A stretch of 64,000 bases of DNA from Carex sylvatica (GCA_964058845.1 CAXKVR010000114.1:62001-126000); one strand, 5' to 3'; shown: positions 1 through 11,130, counted from the first letter of the stretch. Program-made: numbers and translations. The notes: a model not told the origin generated them from the letters alone.

Positions 1-2
1 TG

Positions 3-2786
3 AAAGATCGGCTCAACAAATTAAGAAGTCGATTTGACGAAATTGCGAAAAATCGTGAGGATCTCCAATTAAGGGAGACTGACGGGGTGAGGCATCCCAA
101 CAACAAAATTATACGACCCCAAACAGGACACATGGTGGATGAGGTGAGTATTTTTGGTAGAGATGCTGAAATATCGGAGATCATCAATTTCTTACTATCT
201 GAAAAAGATAAGTCTTTTTCGATCATTTCAATTGTTGGCAAAGGTGGCCTCGGAAAAACCACCATTGCTCAACTTGTTTACAAAAATATGAGAGATTATC
301 GGCTCTTTGATTTATTTGGGTGGGTATATGTCTCGGAAGAATTTGATGCCATTAGACTCACCAAAGCAACCATTGAATCAATCTCCTCTAAAATCGATTT
401 GAGTGAGTTGAGCCCATTACAATATGAGCTTGCAGAAACTGTGAAGGGAAAAACAATATTGCTTGTTTTAGATGATGTGTGGAACGAGAATCAAAGTCTT
501 TGGGAGTTGTTCCGGGTTCCTTTTAAGGTAGCAAAGGTAGTCAGAATTCTCGTGACAACAAGAAATAAAAAAGTTGCAGAGGTCATGCAAACAACAACCA
601 GTTTTAGTCCTACTAACTTGCCTGAAGATTCATGCTGGCAGTTGTTTCAGCATTATGCATTTAGTGGTACAAATTACACCGGGCAAACACTCTTCTTGAA
701 GAGAGAAATGGGAAGGGAGATAATGAGAAAGTGTGGTGGGTTGCCATTGGCTGTGAAGTCGATTGCAGGCCTCCTTAGGTATGAAACAAATGAAGATGGT
801 TGGAGAGAAATTCTAGAAAGTGTTCTTTGGGAATCAAATATCTCGAATGATATATTTCCAGCACTTCAAATCAGCTTTGCCCATTTACCTGCTCACCTTA
901 AGCCATGTTTTTTGTTTTGCTCAATGTACCCTAAAGATTACATATTACAAAAGATGAATTTGATAGATTTATGGATCTCTCATGGCTACATCAAGTACAG
1001 GGGCAAAAGAAGAATCACAGAAATTGGTGTTGAATATTATGAGGAGTTAAAAGAGAGGTCGTTTCTTGATAATTTTTCAGGCCAATCTTCAGAATGTTGT
1101 AAGCTGCACGATATAATTCATGACCTTGCTCGAATTAATTCTGAGAATGAGCATTATTCGGTGGAGTTAAATCAACCACTTGATACTCAAGAGAGAAATG
1201 TTCTGCTACAAGCACACCATCTATATGTAGGCGGTTTTGTGGGATATGCAAACCAAATTCTCCAACAAAATCTGAAGGGTTTAAGAACTCTTTCTACGGA
1301 TCTGAGAGAATGCGGCAAAGATTTGGAGCACGAGTTTTGTATAAACAATACAGAGGTAATGGACCTAAATTTGAAATTGTCTGAATATTATGAACAATGT
1401 TCGAGGGACATTGCCATATCTGACCTCACTGAATTTGAAGCACTCAGGGTATTGGATTTGAAAGGGTATAATTTGATAAACATACCTCCCTCTATTTCTA
1501 AGTTTAAACATCTTGTTTATCTCGGTGTTACTTCTTTGCGTCTTACAATGTTTCCACAATCCATTGGCCTTCTTTACAACCTGCAGACATTCATTATTGA
1601 TTGTTATTCTCTTACACATCTACCTGAAAGTATTGGTGATCTTGCTAACTTAGAGTTTCTAAATATTCACTCAAGCAAAGTTAAGAAGCTACCTGAATCA
1701 CTTTGTTCACTCAGTAACTTACAGAGATTAGTTGTTAAAGGTGGCAATTTAGAGGAAGTCCCTTTAGGTCTCAAAAATCTCTGCAACCTTCATGTATTAA
1801 CAGTTATTTCTAGCCGTATTCAAGCATTGCCTAATACAATAAGTTGTCTCAATAATTTAGAGGAGCTCAACTTTTTGCCTCCTGGAGGTTCAGTCAAAGA
1901 CACCCGCAAGCTGAATTATGTCCCTCATGGTGTTGTTAATTTTCCAGCAATAAAAGCATTGAATGCAAGGTTAAGAGTTAGAACTATTGCATGGTTAAAA
2001 GATATGAAGGACCTTGAGGGGAAGCTCTATATTGAAGGATTAGAGAACATGAGTAATTTAGTAGATGCCCAGAGTGCTAACCTAAGAAATAAGTGCAAAC
2101 TTGAAACTTTGGAGTTATGTTGGCATCCTCCATTAATTTGCATGTTTAATTGCTATGTGAAATCAGAGCTGAGGTTAAGCCTAATACAAGAAGCTTGTGA
2201 GGGCGGGTTAGTTGGTGTAGATGATGTATATTTTTCTTTGTTAGAATGCCTCCAGCCACAACCGAACCTGAAGAAACTGCGAGTAAGAAGATATAGTTCT
2301 GCCACCCTACCAGGGTGGATAAGTGATCCATTTTCCTTGCAATCAATTCAAGAAGTGTTGTTACAAAGATGTGACAAGATTCAATCTCTTCCATTCAGCA
2401 ACCTTCACACTCTCAAGGACCTCACCATAGCTGAATGTTGTAGTATCCGGGTTCTGCAGCATGAGCAGCTACCCTCCCAGCTTGAAAAATTGCACATTTT
2501 AAAGTGTGGCCACCTGGAGTCGATTACCGGACTAGGGTATCTGAATATGTTGGATGAACTGAAAATTTATTCCTGTCAAGCCCTGACATCAATAACAATT
2601 GATAAACTGAAAATGGTGGATTCTATTGAGCCCTTCGATAATTCCTCTCATGAAAAGACACATATTGGCCAGCAGAGCATTTCATCACTTACAAGGGTGG
2701 AAATCAAACACTGTGATTTGCTTCGTGTTCTGCCACATTGGCATGGTTGTGGCTGTCATGACCTTCAATTTGATCATGTGAAATAA
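3..2786 (+). CDS. CNL disease-resistance protein, main NB-ARC-LRR exon, 5' end outside the window
   Basis: This exon encodes an intracellular immune receptor of the CC-NB-ARC-LRR class, which binds ATP/ADP and activates defence on sensing a pathogen effector. The frame is open from base 3, so the true start and the coiled-coil exon lie upstream. GTG at 87 is not a credible start. Seen in order: end of the CC/linker (RLNKLRSRFDEIAK), P-loop GKGGLGKTT (237-263), kinase-2 LLVLDDVW with the CNL-type Trp (459-482), RNBS-B ILVTTRNKK, GGLPLA (about 733-750), RNBS-D CFLFCSMYPKDY (about 905-940), and an MHD-equivalent LHD in KLHDIIHDLA (about 1101-1130). Leucine-rich repeats fill about 1430-2760. There are no internal stops in 928 codons, so this is the only CNL here without a visible lesion. 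Compared with the copies at 47 and 56 kb, its last LRR block lacks about 11 residues before the Cys-Gly-Cys tail. Confidence 0.93.
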   Translation, partial: KDRLNKLRSRFDEIAKNREDLQLRETDGVRHPNNKIIRPQTGHMVDEVSIFGRDAEISEIINFLLSEKDKSFSIISIVGKGGLGKTTIAQLVYKNMRDYRLFDLFGWVYVSEEFDAIRLTKATIESISSKIDLSELSPLQYELAETVKGKTILLVLDDVWNENQSLWELFRVPFKVAKVVRILVTTRNKKVAEVMQTTTSFSPTNLPEDSCWQLFQHYAFSGTNYTGQTLFLKREMGREIMRKCGGLPLAVKSIAGLLRYETNEDGWREILESVLWESNISNDIFPALQISFAHLPAHLKPCFLFCSMYPKDYILQKMNLIDLWISHGYIKYRGKRRITEIGVEYYEELKERSFLDNFSGQSSECCKLHDIIHDLARINSENEHYSVELNQPLDTQERNVLLQAHHLYVGGFVGYANQILQQNLKGLRTLSTDLRECGKDLEHEFCINNTEVMDLNLKLSEYYEQCSRDIAISDLTEFEALRVLDLKGYNLINIPPSISKFKHLVYLGVTSLRLTMFPQSIGLLYNLQTFIIDCYSLTHLPESIGDLANLEFLNIHSSKVKKLPESLCSLSNLQRLVVKGGNLEEVPLGLKNLCNLHVLTVISSRIQALPNTISCLNNLEELNFLPPGGSVKDTRKLNYVPHGVVNFPAIKALNARLRVRTIAWLKDMKDLEGKLYIEGLENMSNLVDAQSANLRNKCKLETLELCWHPPLICMFNCYVKSELRLSLIQEACEGGLVGVDDVYFSLLECLQPQPNLKKLRVRRYSSATLPGWISDPFSLQSIQEVLLQRCDKIQSLPFSNLHTLKDLTIAECCSIRVLQHEQLPSQLEKLHILKCGHLESITGLGYLNMLDELKIYSCQALTSITIDKLKMVDSIEPFDNSSHEKTHIGQQSISSLTRVEIKHCDLLRVLPHWHGCGCHDLQFDHVK

Positions 2787-3180
2787 ATCAAATTAGGTTC
2801 CAAATTTTATTATTATTTGAATATTCAGTTTTTAGACTACTGAACTTTTTTACTTTAATTTTTGTAATCATAAGCCTTGATAGGATTTGTGAACATCCTT
2901 TTTATTATATGATCCTTTCACCCACAAGGGGCATTTCCTCGTAGACCCTCGATAGAAAATAATTTACTACTCATTTAGATATGTGATTTGTATAAGTGAA
3001 GAGAAGTTTCTTTGCTTGAGGGGATTCATTTTCATTGATTTTTTTTTATTATTATTTTTCTTCAATTCTTCTCCTCTTAGAAATGAGTAAGCAGAGTCAA
3101 TTTTTGTCCTTGGCTGATTTTTGCTCATTTTCTGGATCTGTCTGTTTTTTCTCCCTCTGTTTTTTTGTGTTTCTGATTAG
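2787..3180 (+). other. 3' flank of the CNL gene, shared by all CNL copies
   Basis: This noncoding sequence follows the stop codon. It is recognisably the same sequence that follows the CNL copies ending at 49032 and 57121: a TTATTATTTGAATATT stretch, then TTGGTAGGATTTGT-like, TCTCGATAGAAA and AATTTACTACTC motifs. It probably holds the 3' UTR and terminator. Orphan copies occur at 6435-7130, 7255-7800 and 27041-27700. Here the homology stops near 3180, where a LINE-like fragment begins. Confidence 0.75.
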
Positions 3181-3189
3181 AGATAAGGC

Positions 3190-3540
3190 CATTTCATTGA
3201 CTGAAATCGGTTAAATACAATGGGAAATACAATTCTGATGCAATTCTCATTCCCAAAGAGTTGAACAAGCTGAGATACGTCCCGATGACGGACCCACCAG
3301 GCCGATTAGGCACAAATTCATCTGTCTGTCATCTTGTGGAAACAGAGAGCCCCTTCAAACCACAGCTGTGCAAACACCTTACAATTCTCTCCATTAACAA
3401 CCTTCCAAGTCACACACTGCTGTAACGAGTCTCTGAGTTTAGAAATCCCTCTCCAGATAACCAAGCAACAGTGATCCCTCTTGCTGTGCAATTTACAATT
3501 TTCACCCACAAAGTTTTTGAATCCGCCACCAATTTCCAGA
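3190..3540 (-). mobile_element. Fragment of a non-LTR (LINE-type) reverse transcriptase, zf-RVT-like end
   Basis: The minus-strand reading gives LVIWRGISKLRDSL, then TWKVVNGENCKVFAQLWFEG. This matches the layout of the region after the RT domain in plant LINEs (tryptophan, Lys/Arg-rich helix, then W-x-V-x-NG-x4-W). The frame shifts at about 3320, after which TDEFVPNRPGG follows in another frame, so it is a dead fragment. No poly(A) tail or target duplication was identified. The assignment rests on the motif pattern only. Confidence 0.45.
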
Positions 3541-3563
3541 TGGATTTCAGCTTGTAAGTATCT

Positions 3564-3793
3564 GATGCCTAGGGAGTCGGAGTAGGTCCGATGCCCATTG
3601 GACCTATTTTGGTTTGATGGGTGTTGTGACCATCCATTTGCATCAAGATTCTTGCATTCTGTATTAAAATCCGTGCGAGTTTTTATCAATTTCCGTGCAC
3701 ACAGATTTAATGCTGATCTTACGGTGATAGAGCCCATCGAAACTAAAAGTAGGTCCAATGGGCATCGGAACTACTCCTATCTCAATGCCTAGA
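3564..3793. mobile_element. Foldback MITE with about 60-bp terminal inverted repeats
   Basis: The left arm contains GTCCGATGCCCATTGGACCT. The reverse complement of the right end contains TTCCGATGCCCATTGGACCT, followed by similar TTTGATGGG / TTCGATGGG sequence. The arms are about 60 bp in a 230-bp element with no coding capacity. The superfamily was not determined and no clear target duplication was seen. Confidence 0.65.
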
Positions 3794-4735
3794 CCTCCAA
3801 GCCTGTCAGAACTCAGAAGGGTAATTATGTCCCATGCGTCGTAAGCCAAGAACCTCTTTTTATCAAATTTTCCCCAAAAAAGTCGTCTCTAGTGAGTCCC
3901 ATTAACTCCTTAATTACCGGCTTAGGTGTTATAAACGTTGCCATGCAATATATGGGTAGTGACTAAAGTACATATATTACAAGGATTAGCCGGCCATCTG
4001 GAGATAGCAGGATGCTCTTTCAGGTGTCGAGTTCTGCAGCAATTGTTTTAATGAGGAAATCATACCCAGGTTTTGGAGTCTGGTAGGGTTTTCATGCAGA
4101 GAAGCTGAGAATACTCAACCTGCATGAGGAGGCCGGTATGCTGGCTGAAGCAGCCCCAGATGGTGGTTGTATCACCCCAACACCGCCCGAACTGCGATGC
4201 TGCAATGCTGAAATGCTGACTAGTTTTAAAATGAAGCACACCGTACCTGAGATATATTTGCCGTAGGTTGTGGATCCAATCCCTGCTTATTTTGTTTTTT
4301 TCTTACCATGATAATTAATTGCATATTAAGATTAGATCATCAAACATTTGCCGGTTTGTAATGTGTGAAATTAATGAAACAATGGAATTAGTTTTTATTT
4401 TTACCTGGAGGGATCGGCGGACCGGCCACTTTTTGATGCACAACCGCTTGATGGTGGACTGCTTCTAGGCGATGTGGTCATTGCATTGCATCCTATGTGA
4501 GCATACGGCTGACCAATGTCAAATCAGTTTTGGCTTCACGTATCAACAGTACTGATCATAAACAGATGGCGCCATGCAATAGCAGATGACTTCACGTATC
4601 AAAAGTGCAAAGTGTCTAAATCAAAGATGGTGCCGTGCAAGAGCAAAGTCACCCTAGAAAATTTAGCAACACCATAAACAAACTGGATATTGTATGGCGT
4701 GGTCATGAAGGACATTACAAAGTGAATTAGATAAG
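3794..4735. other. Intergenic; includes a stretch repeated near 62980
   Basis: No gene was seen. About 4075-4130 (CTGGTAGGGTTTTCATGCAG, GAGAAGCTGAGAATACTC) recurs in diverged form at about 62980-63030, and a TATTTGCCGTAG motif follows at 4255 and 63085. This links the two ends of the window as copies of one duplicated unit. Confidence 0.5.
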
Positions 4736-4737
4736 TA

Positions 4738-5420
4738 CTGATCATGATTCATGACTGTGTCCCTGTCTGTTGTGATCTTGACTGGCTTCACAGTTAAAAT
4801 CCTCAGAGGAATTTAGTTGAGCAGGTGATGTGCACATTATTTGTGGTTTGTGCCAACAATATGCCAAAAGGTGGAGTCATTAGAACATAAACCCATTCAT
4901 TTAGCTACATAGATGTCTTAGAATCCTTATTTCTATACCTTAAACTCAATATAACCCTCAGAAAATTTCAGTTAACGACTGCCAATAATTGTGAGAAACA
5001 TCCAAAATCACCAGTTGGCAACAACATTTGTAATGAAATAGCTCAGATTTGTACCTCCCTATGAAGAAGAGAGAGAAAAAAAGGGGTGAAACGTGAAGAA
5101 GCACTCAATGAAAAAGGGTGTCGGAACTTTTGATTTGAGCAAGTAGTGTAGGTGAGAGCCAGCTTGGAATTTGGGGTAAAACGGAATTGGAAATGAGAGC
5201 AGGTAATAAGATTCGCGTTGGATCGAGATAATTAATTGAAGGCCTAATACAAGGACTTCATAGAGTCCAGTAATTAATAATCTGAGAGAAACAGGTGGGC
5301 GAGGCCTTGTGGGCCGTTGTAGCCTAGTAATAATTTATTGACGCATGTTAATTACATGACAATTTAAAATAAGTTAGTTTGAATTTAGATTAAAGTATTA
5401 CCATTTAGTTTAGCGTATTT
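4738..5420. repeat. Duplicated intergenic block A (copies at 10129-11130 and 63130-63420)
   Basis: The block runs from TGATCATGATTCATGACTGTGT through GTGATGTGCACATTATTTGTGG and AATAATCTGAGAGAAACAGG to TTATTGACGCATGTTAATTAC. The same order is present at 10129-11130. The second half alone recurs at 63130-63420, and its tail at about 24500-24620. No protein is encoded. It marks segmental duplication of the cluster rather than a known transposon. Confidence 0.75.
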
Positions 5421-5620
5421 TAGATTCCTACCTCCCTATGAAGAATTTAGAGAAAGAAGGGGTCAAACGTAAAGAAACATTGAAAGAAGGGGTCAGCCGT
5501 CCATGGTCATAGACTGTTTGGGGAAAGCGGAATTGAAATTTGAATTGGAGAGACAGATTCTGAATTTCGGGGAAAACGGAATTGGAACTGAGAGCAGGTA
5601 ATAAGATCCATGTTGCATCA
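5055..5620. repeat. Imperfect tandem duplication, period about 380 bp
   Basis: ACCTCCCTATGAAGAA followed by an AGAAAGAAGGGGT-like run and TGAGAGCAGGTAATAAGAT occurs at about 5055-5210 and again at about 5430-5610. The 10.4-kb relative has one copy of the first part (10395-10445). The rest is noncoding. Confidence 0.6.
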
Positions 5621-6434
5621 GGATAAGTTTTAAAAATATTTGTACGAATCTTAATACAAATCAGACGGTTAGTTTCAATATTGGATGAGATTTTGTCCAA
5701 ACCATTTGTCCAAAATCCAATTCGTAATGTAATTTAGTTGTATTGTACAGTACTGTGGTAAAGTACAATGTTAAAAACTTGGTCAGGTGGACCCCTTCTA
5801 GAAGGTCGGTGCCTTTCATTGAGTAGCGTAGGGGTGAACTATTAATTAATACATTGATTGGTGTAGGTGAGAACTATATAACTAGGCAGAAAATATTCCC
5901 TTCTCTCTTTTTTGTCTGGAACTATTAATTACGTTGAGTAGTGTACATGAGAACTGAGAAATCCGATTTTTTTTATTAATATCATCAATTAAATAAAAGT
6001 TAACAATAATCTCTTCAATTTTTTTATTTTGAAAACTTTCCTAACCGCTCCACAGTGGGGCGATTCTCTTCTAAAGTGGATCACTCCACTGTAGGGTGGT
6101 TATTTTTTTTTTTTTTTTATAAAAAAACCTTTAAATAAAAACAATAAAGTAAATGACTATATATGACAGAAAAATAAAACATTATAAATAAAAAACTTAA
6201 TTGGAAAATTTCAACTCATGTTTTCAGGCTCTTTCTTTTCTTTTTTTGTGATTAATTGTTTTATATATAGACACTAACAGTAATTTGGTCACACTACTGC
6301 TGTGATTTTTTCTTTACTTTTTTCTCTCTCTTTTTGAATACCCTTATTCTTTGATTTTTTAAATATAATATATGACAAATAAAATATATATGTGTGAAAC
6401 TAGAGCTGAATCTTAGATATTGTATAGAACCCAT
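5621..6434. other. Intergenic, no feature recognised
   Basis: AT-rich sequence with homopolymer runs. Two nearby stretches, GCTCCACAGTGGGGCGATT and GATCACTCCACTGTAGGGTG (6050-6100), form a short imperfect inverted repeat. No gene or named element was seen. Confidence 0.5.
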
Positions 6435-7130
6435 GTAATTTATTATTATTTGAATATTTAGATTTATAGATCACTCACTTTTCTTTTCCTTTTGTAATTA
6501 TGTCTTTGTAGGATTTGTTGACTGATTAATCTTCTCTTGGCTCTATAAACAGATATTTTTATTTTTATTTTACTTGTTTGTTTCTGCTAAATAATCTCTT
6601 CTCCAATTATTTTCCAGATTTACTGTGATGTCTTTCTTTCTCCCACAAGAATGTACATTTATAAGTCTCCTTGCAGACTCTCGATAGAAATGAATTTACT
6701 ACTCAATTTTTTATATGATTTGTAATTAATGGAAAGTATTTTGTTTGCTTATGGGAACTCCTTGTCATTTATTTCGTATATTTACTATACTTTTTTTTCT
6801 ACAATTCTTTTCCTCTTAAGAATGATTAAGCCAGCCAACAGTCAATTGTTGTCGACCTAGGCAAAGTTTTCCTCATTGTCTAGATCTTCCTTGTTTTTTT
6901 CTCTATCTTTAATTTACGGCATTTTGATATGGCCTTTGTAATCATTTATCTAGGCAAACAAAGCATGATTAGAAATGTGAAATACAAAACACAAGTGTTA
7001 GACTGGATTGATATCCATTAATTGTTTAAATAATGTTGAATACATTTAAAACATTGCAAGCAAAATACTCTGTACCAGTTCACGATGTGTTAGTGTTAGT
7101 TCGGCTATATCCATAGCATGAACAGTCTGT
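6435..7130 (+). repeat. Orphan copy of the CNL 3' flank (no CNL body attached)
   Basis: This starts with TTATTATTTGAATATTTAG and continues through TAGGATTTGTTGACTGATTA, the CCCACAAGAATGTACATTTA region, ACTCTCGATAGAAATGAATT and AAGAATGATTAAGC. It matches in order the sequence after the CNL stop at 49032 and at 2786. The extension to a TGTACCAGTTCAC motif near 7075 is shared with about 7760 and 27670. No NB-ARC or LRR codons precede it, so a CNL body was lost or only the flank was duplicated. Confidence 0.7.
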
Positions 7131-7254
7131 AGGACCATTTGGCATGGGGCATGTTGAGTTGGTATGTTTGTGAATATGATATTAACTATTTGGACGTTTT
7201 CACAGATACATTTGTGAGTTTTAAAATTTAGAAAGGTGAATATGATATTATCTA

Positions 7255-7800
7255 TTATTCCTAATCCTTTTTTTTTTTTAATTCTTGTCCTCTTAATAAT
7301 GATTTAGTAAGCCAACAGTCAATTTTGTCCTTGGCCAGTTTGAATCAGCATCCCCTGAGATGTTACAATTTTTGAGTTGATACGTGTAAAAAATCTCAAC
7401 CGTTCAACACGAATCTTGAAACAACCGATTCCCTATTAATGCACACTTTGCACCTAAATAGGCACCGTTTATAATATCTATCCCGTAAATTTATCAACTC
7501 AATAATTTGAGTTATCTCAGACAATACGCTTCTAGGCAGTTTTTGGTTGTTGTTCGGATGCCCCTGTTTTTTCTCTTTTTCCGATTTCCAGCTTTCTGGT
7601 AAGGCCTTGTTTTCACTTTTCTCTTCTAGGCAACATAACCATGATTAGACAGACGACCTACAAAACAGGAATGCTAGACTGGTTTGATATCCATAAAAAT
7701 ATACTAAAGTAACATAAAAATGTTTAACACATTATATAACATTTCATGCAGAATACTCTGTACAAGTTCACCATGGGTCAGTGTTAGTTCGGCTTTTTCA
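7255..7800 (+). repeat. Second orphan copy of the CNL 3' flank, in tandem
   Basis: It repeats the distal part of the preceding copy: TTCTTGTCCTCTTAATAATGATTTAG, CCAACAGTCAATTTTGTCC, then GCTAGACTGGTTTGATATCC and TGTACAAGTTCACCATG. The offset from the previous copy is about 680 bp, which implies tandem duplication of the flank. An unrelated stretch (7340-7545) splits the homology. Confidence 0.6.
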
Positions 7801-8482
7801 AAATGGACTGTTTTGCCTTTCTTTCAAAATAAATAAATAATAATGTCTCATGCTGATCTAACCGCTAAATTATTGAAAATTAGTTTTGAGGACTAAACAT
7901 ATTATTAAAAATATTAATAAATTGACAAAAAGTTGGGGTCCTGTTTGTTATAGATAAACCCAAGTGACAAATCCTTTGACATTTGAATGGGAGCTTTCTG
8001 TCAATTAAAAACAACATTTATTTTTGCAAAACATGCTCCAGTAAAAAGAACTTGTAGTTCAATGAAAATAACCTTTTTATGTTCACCAATGAAAATAACC
8101 TCTCTTTTTTTCTCACCCGAAATTTTTATTAAAACCATTTAAAAAAAAAAAAATACCACTGAAATTGAGAAATTTGAAAAATAATAGCATCTCCAATTCA
8201 ATCTTGGAGAGGCTTCATATTGAATTAGAGGCTCCCAGAAACCTCATTATCAGTATAGTATATTACAGTGCATTTTTTAGTTTTTGACGGGCCTCCAATT
8301 CAATATGTGGCTCTCCAAAAATGAGACCATGGTATGTTTTGCATTCCCCATTAATTATGGTTTTTCTTATTTGATAGTGGTTGTATTAAAAAATTCGGTA
8401 AATACACCAATACGTTTTCTGAATTTTTATCTGCAATTTCTGAAAAAGGTTACAGAGAGTAGGAATAGTTGAATGAAACAGA
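7801..8482. other. Intergenic, no feature recognised
   Basis: AT-rich, with no coding frame longer than chance and no clear repeat boundary. Confidence 0.45.
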
Positions 8483-8689
8483 AAATAATTTGGAAATAAA
8501 TCTGCTGCGATCCTACAGGATCGCAGGGTCCCTGCGATTCCAATCTCAATCATTTATATATTTTGAGATTCGTGCACAAAAACTATTTTTATTTAAGATT
8601 CGTACAATCCAATAAATGAAGGGTTTAAATTAGAATCGCAGGACCCTGCGATCCCGTAGAATCACAGCAGATTTGCTTCCAAATAATTT
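8483..8689. mobile_element. Foldback MITE, about 60-bp inverted arms
   Basis: The left arm runs AAATAATTTGGAA, CTGCTGCGATCC, ATCGCAGGGTCCCTGCGATT. The right arm is its reverse complement with a few changes (AATCGCAGGACCCTGCGATC, GCAGATTTGCTTCCAAATAA). The element is about 207 bp and has no coding capacity. Superfamily unknown. Confidence 0.7.
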
Positions 8690-9036
8690 ACATCTGCAAT
8701 TTCTGCCTACGGGCTTATGATAAAAAAAAAAATTACTTCTGCAATTTCTGATGAAATATCTTCTGTAATATAAAGCCTAGAATGCAACAAGATTCCGGGT
8801 GAAATGTAGAGAGAAACCAGGTCAAAAAATTTATCATTACATAGATCTTGTACGATACGGACATAGGAAACCAAAAAGGAGAAGAAAGAAATAGTTGGGC
8901 CTATGCGCTTTCTGTGCTCCTGTAACAACGTGACACATAAGAGGTCTGTTTTGACCTTGTTTATAGAGATTAGTTATTGTGGCTGAATTTCTACAACTAT
9001 TTGCGTTGAAGTTGATATTTAGTTTATTCCTCATTC

Positions 9037-9505
9037 TACTAGTGGAGAAACACTAATTTGGATCAGTCTATCTGAATCGGTTACGGTTATTATATAGCAC
9101 CGATACTGATAACGATTTGAATCGGTTAATTTCAAAAAATCAATCCTAAAAACAATCAAAATTAGCATCTTTAGTGAACCGATCCTAATACTATGCTAAT
9201 TAGGATCAGTTGTTTATAATAACCGATTCTAATATTTTTTATTTTTTTAAATTACTAAAATCAAGATCGGTTATTTATAACAACCGATTCAAATAGACAC
9301 TAATCTGGATCGGTTGTTATAAATAACCGATCTTAATTTTCATTAATTTAAAAAAAATTAAAGAAAAACAATAGGTTCGGTTATTAGTAAATAACCGATC
9401 CAGATAGATTACTATTAGGATCGGTTAATTATTAATAACTGATCCCAATAGTTATCTGGATCGGTTATTAGTAATTAACCGATCCTAATAGTCTAATTGA
9501 CACTA
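9037..9505. repeat. Array of palindromic ACCGATC/GGATCGGTT units, probable subterminal region of a CACTA-like element
   Basis: At least five GGATCGGTTATT...AATAACCGATCC inverted pairs are strung over about 450 bp with variable spacers. The left side begins CTACTAGTGGAGAAACACTAA, and the right side ends near GACACTAGGG. Dense short palindromes beside a CACTA-like terminus are typical of CACTA subterminal regions. A matching transposase was not found, so the class is an inference. Confidence 0.55.
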
Positions 9506-9800
9506 GGGTTTACTTTTGTTTCGCCTCTCTGTAGTTAGTCAAAATATTTGAGTCTCGTGTTTCTCTTTTTCTGTCTCCGTTTCTCCCTCTCAAATATTTT
9601 TGTTTCCGCTAGCTCTTGCGTGAAGGAAAAGAAAAGGGAAAAAAAATCATGCGCGAGGAGAGCTCTGCCTGCGCCTTTGCTCCATCAGCCCTGTCTCTGG
9701 ACGACCGCTCCACCAGTTGCCTCTGCCGCTAACCCTAGCCGGACGCCTCCACGGCAAATCAAATTAAATGATTAGAATTGATTCTCATGTACAAAAACAG
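9506..9800. other. Locally GC-rich stretch, no gene recognised
   Basis: About 9640-9760 is much richer in C and G than its surroundings and can be read as a 75-codon frame with Pro/Ala-rich content. No start context, splice site or family was recognised. It may be internal sequence of the transposon on its left. Confidence 0.3.
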
Positions 9801-9805
9801 TCATT

Positions 9806-10125
9806 TACCAGCAGATTCTCCTGTACAAAAATACATATTTCACATAGCTCTGAACTGATTTTTACAAAACAGTTTTACATGCATATAGATCATGACTTGA
9901 GGAAAATTTTCATATAAAGAACACAAAATTTGGTGTAGATGCGTGAATTAATTTTTAAAATTCAGCTGTGCAGAAAAATAATAGTCAATTTACTAGCAGA
10001 TTCCCCTGTACAAAAATACATATTTCACATAGTTCTGGACCGAGTTTTACAAAACTGTTTTACATGCATATATATCATGACTGAAGAAAAAATTTCATAT
10101 AAAGAACACAAAATTTGGTATAGCC
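9806..10125. repeat. Tandem duplication, two units of about 180 bp
   Basis: GTCATTTACCAGCAGATTC, CATATTTCACATAG, TTTTACATGCATATA and TATAAAGAACACAAAATTTGG occur in this order at 9806-9935 and again at 9985-10120. Confidence 0.75.
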
Positions 10126-10128
10126 AAT

Positions 10129-11130
10129 TGATCATGATTCATGACTGTGTCCGTTTGTTGTGATCTTGACTGGCTTCACAATTAAATCCTCAGAGGAATT
10201 TAGTCGAGCAAGTGATGTGCACATTATTTGTGGTTTGTGCCAACAATCTGCAAAACCAGGTGGCGTCTTTAAAACATAAACCCATCCACTAAGCTACATA
10301 TACAAATTCTCAGTTAACGACTGCCAAAAATTGTGAGAAACATCCTAAATCACCAGTTGGCAAAAATATTTGTAAAGAAATAGCTCAGATTTGTACCTTC
10401 CTGTGAAAAAGAGAGAAAGAAGGGGTGAGACGTGAAGAGGCACTCCGTGAAAGTCTTTCAATTTTTTTTATGCGTATAAATTTCAAACTTTAATTTTCTT
10501 TTTAAATTTCAAATTTTTTTCAATTTTAATTTTTTTTCAAATTTCAAATTGTTTTCAAATTTCAAAGTTTTTTTAAATTTCAAATTTTTTTCAAATTTCA
10601 ATTTTGTTTTCAAAAGCGAATAAGTACAAATATCTTATGGTACGGCCCATCCATTCGTCCTTTCAGTCAGTAACAACTTCTCTGCTGTTGGATGTCCCAA
10701 CCAAGGATATTTTAGCGGATGCGTTTCGGCTTGTCGACCATCTCAATATTCATTGGGTAGCACCAATGGTTCATGCACTGGAGTTGGGTGCTGTCAGAGC
10801 TCTATTCAAAATGGCCTCATTTTCTATGAAGCATCTTTACAGAATTTAGAGACCAGCTAATAAGATTGGTGTTGCTTGGAGATGCGTGCGATTGAAAGCT
10901 CCGCTAAAGATGGAAAGAGAAACAAGGAATTAGTTATAATTAATTGAAGGCCTGTTACAAGGATTTCATAGAGCCCAGTAATTAATAATCTGAGAGAAAC
11001 AGGTGGGCTAGGCCTTATGGGCCGTTGCAGCCCAGTATTAATTTATTGACGCACGTTCATTACTTGCTGCATGCCGATTTAGAACAATTTAGTTTAATTT
11101 AGTTTGAATTTAGAGTAAATTAGTACAATA
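10129..11130. repeat. Second copy of intergenic block A, with a TTTCAAATT low-complexity insert
   Basis: This matches 4738-5420 in order. Between about 10455 and 10615 it is broken by a run of TTTCAAATT-like units. A stretch at about 10616-10850 is absent from the 4.7-kb copy. It contains an 81-codon frame with no recognisable domain, and I do not call a gene there. Confidence 0.7.

Noticed and set aside
87..89. GTG at 87 as the CNL start
   Set aside because: The frame is open to base 3 and homologous coding sequence continues upstream in the other copies.
237..263. miR482/2118 target site in the P-loop codons
   Set aside because: The P-loop has Lys where the usual target encodes Met (GMGG), giving mismatches in the pairing region. 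Without the miRNA sequences of this species it cannot be supported.
1365..2394. Minus-strand frames within the CNL exon at 3-2786
   Set aside because: They are shadows of the NB-ARC-LRR coding frame; no motifs and no independent signals.
9548..9775. 75-codon Arg/Pro/Ala-rich frame
   Set aside because: Composition reflects a GC-rich patch; no start context, splice signals or family.
10604..10849. 81-codon frame as a gene
   Set aside because: It starts in the TTTCAAATT low-complexity run, shows no domain, and lies in a repeat block with no counterpart frame in the other copies.
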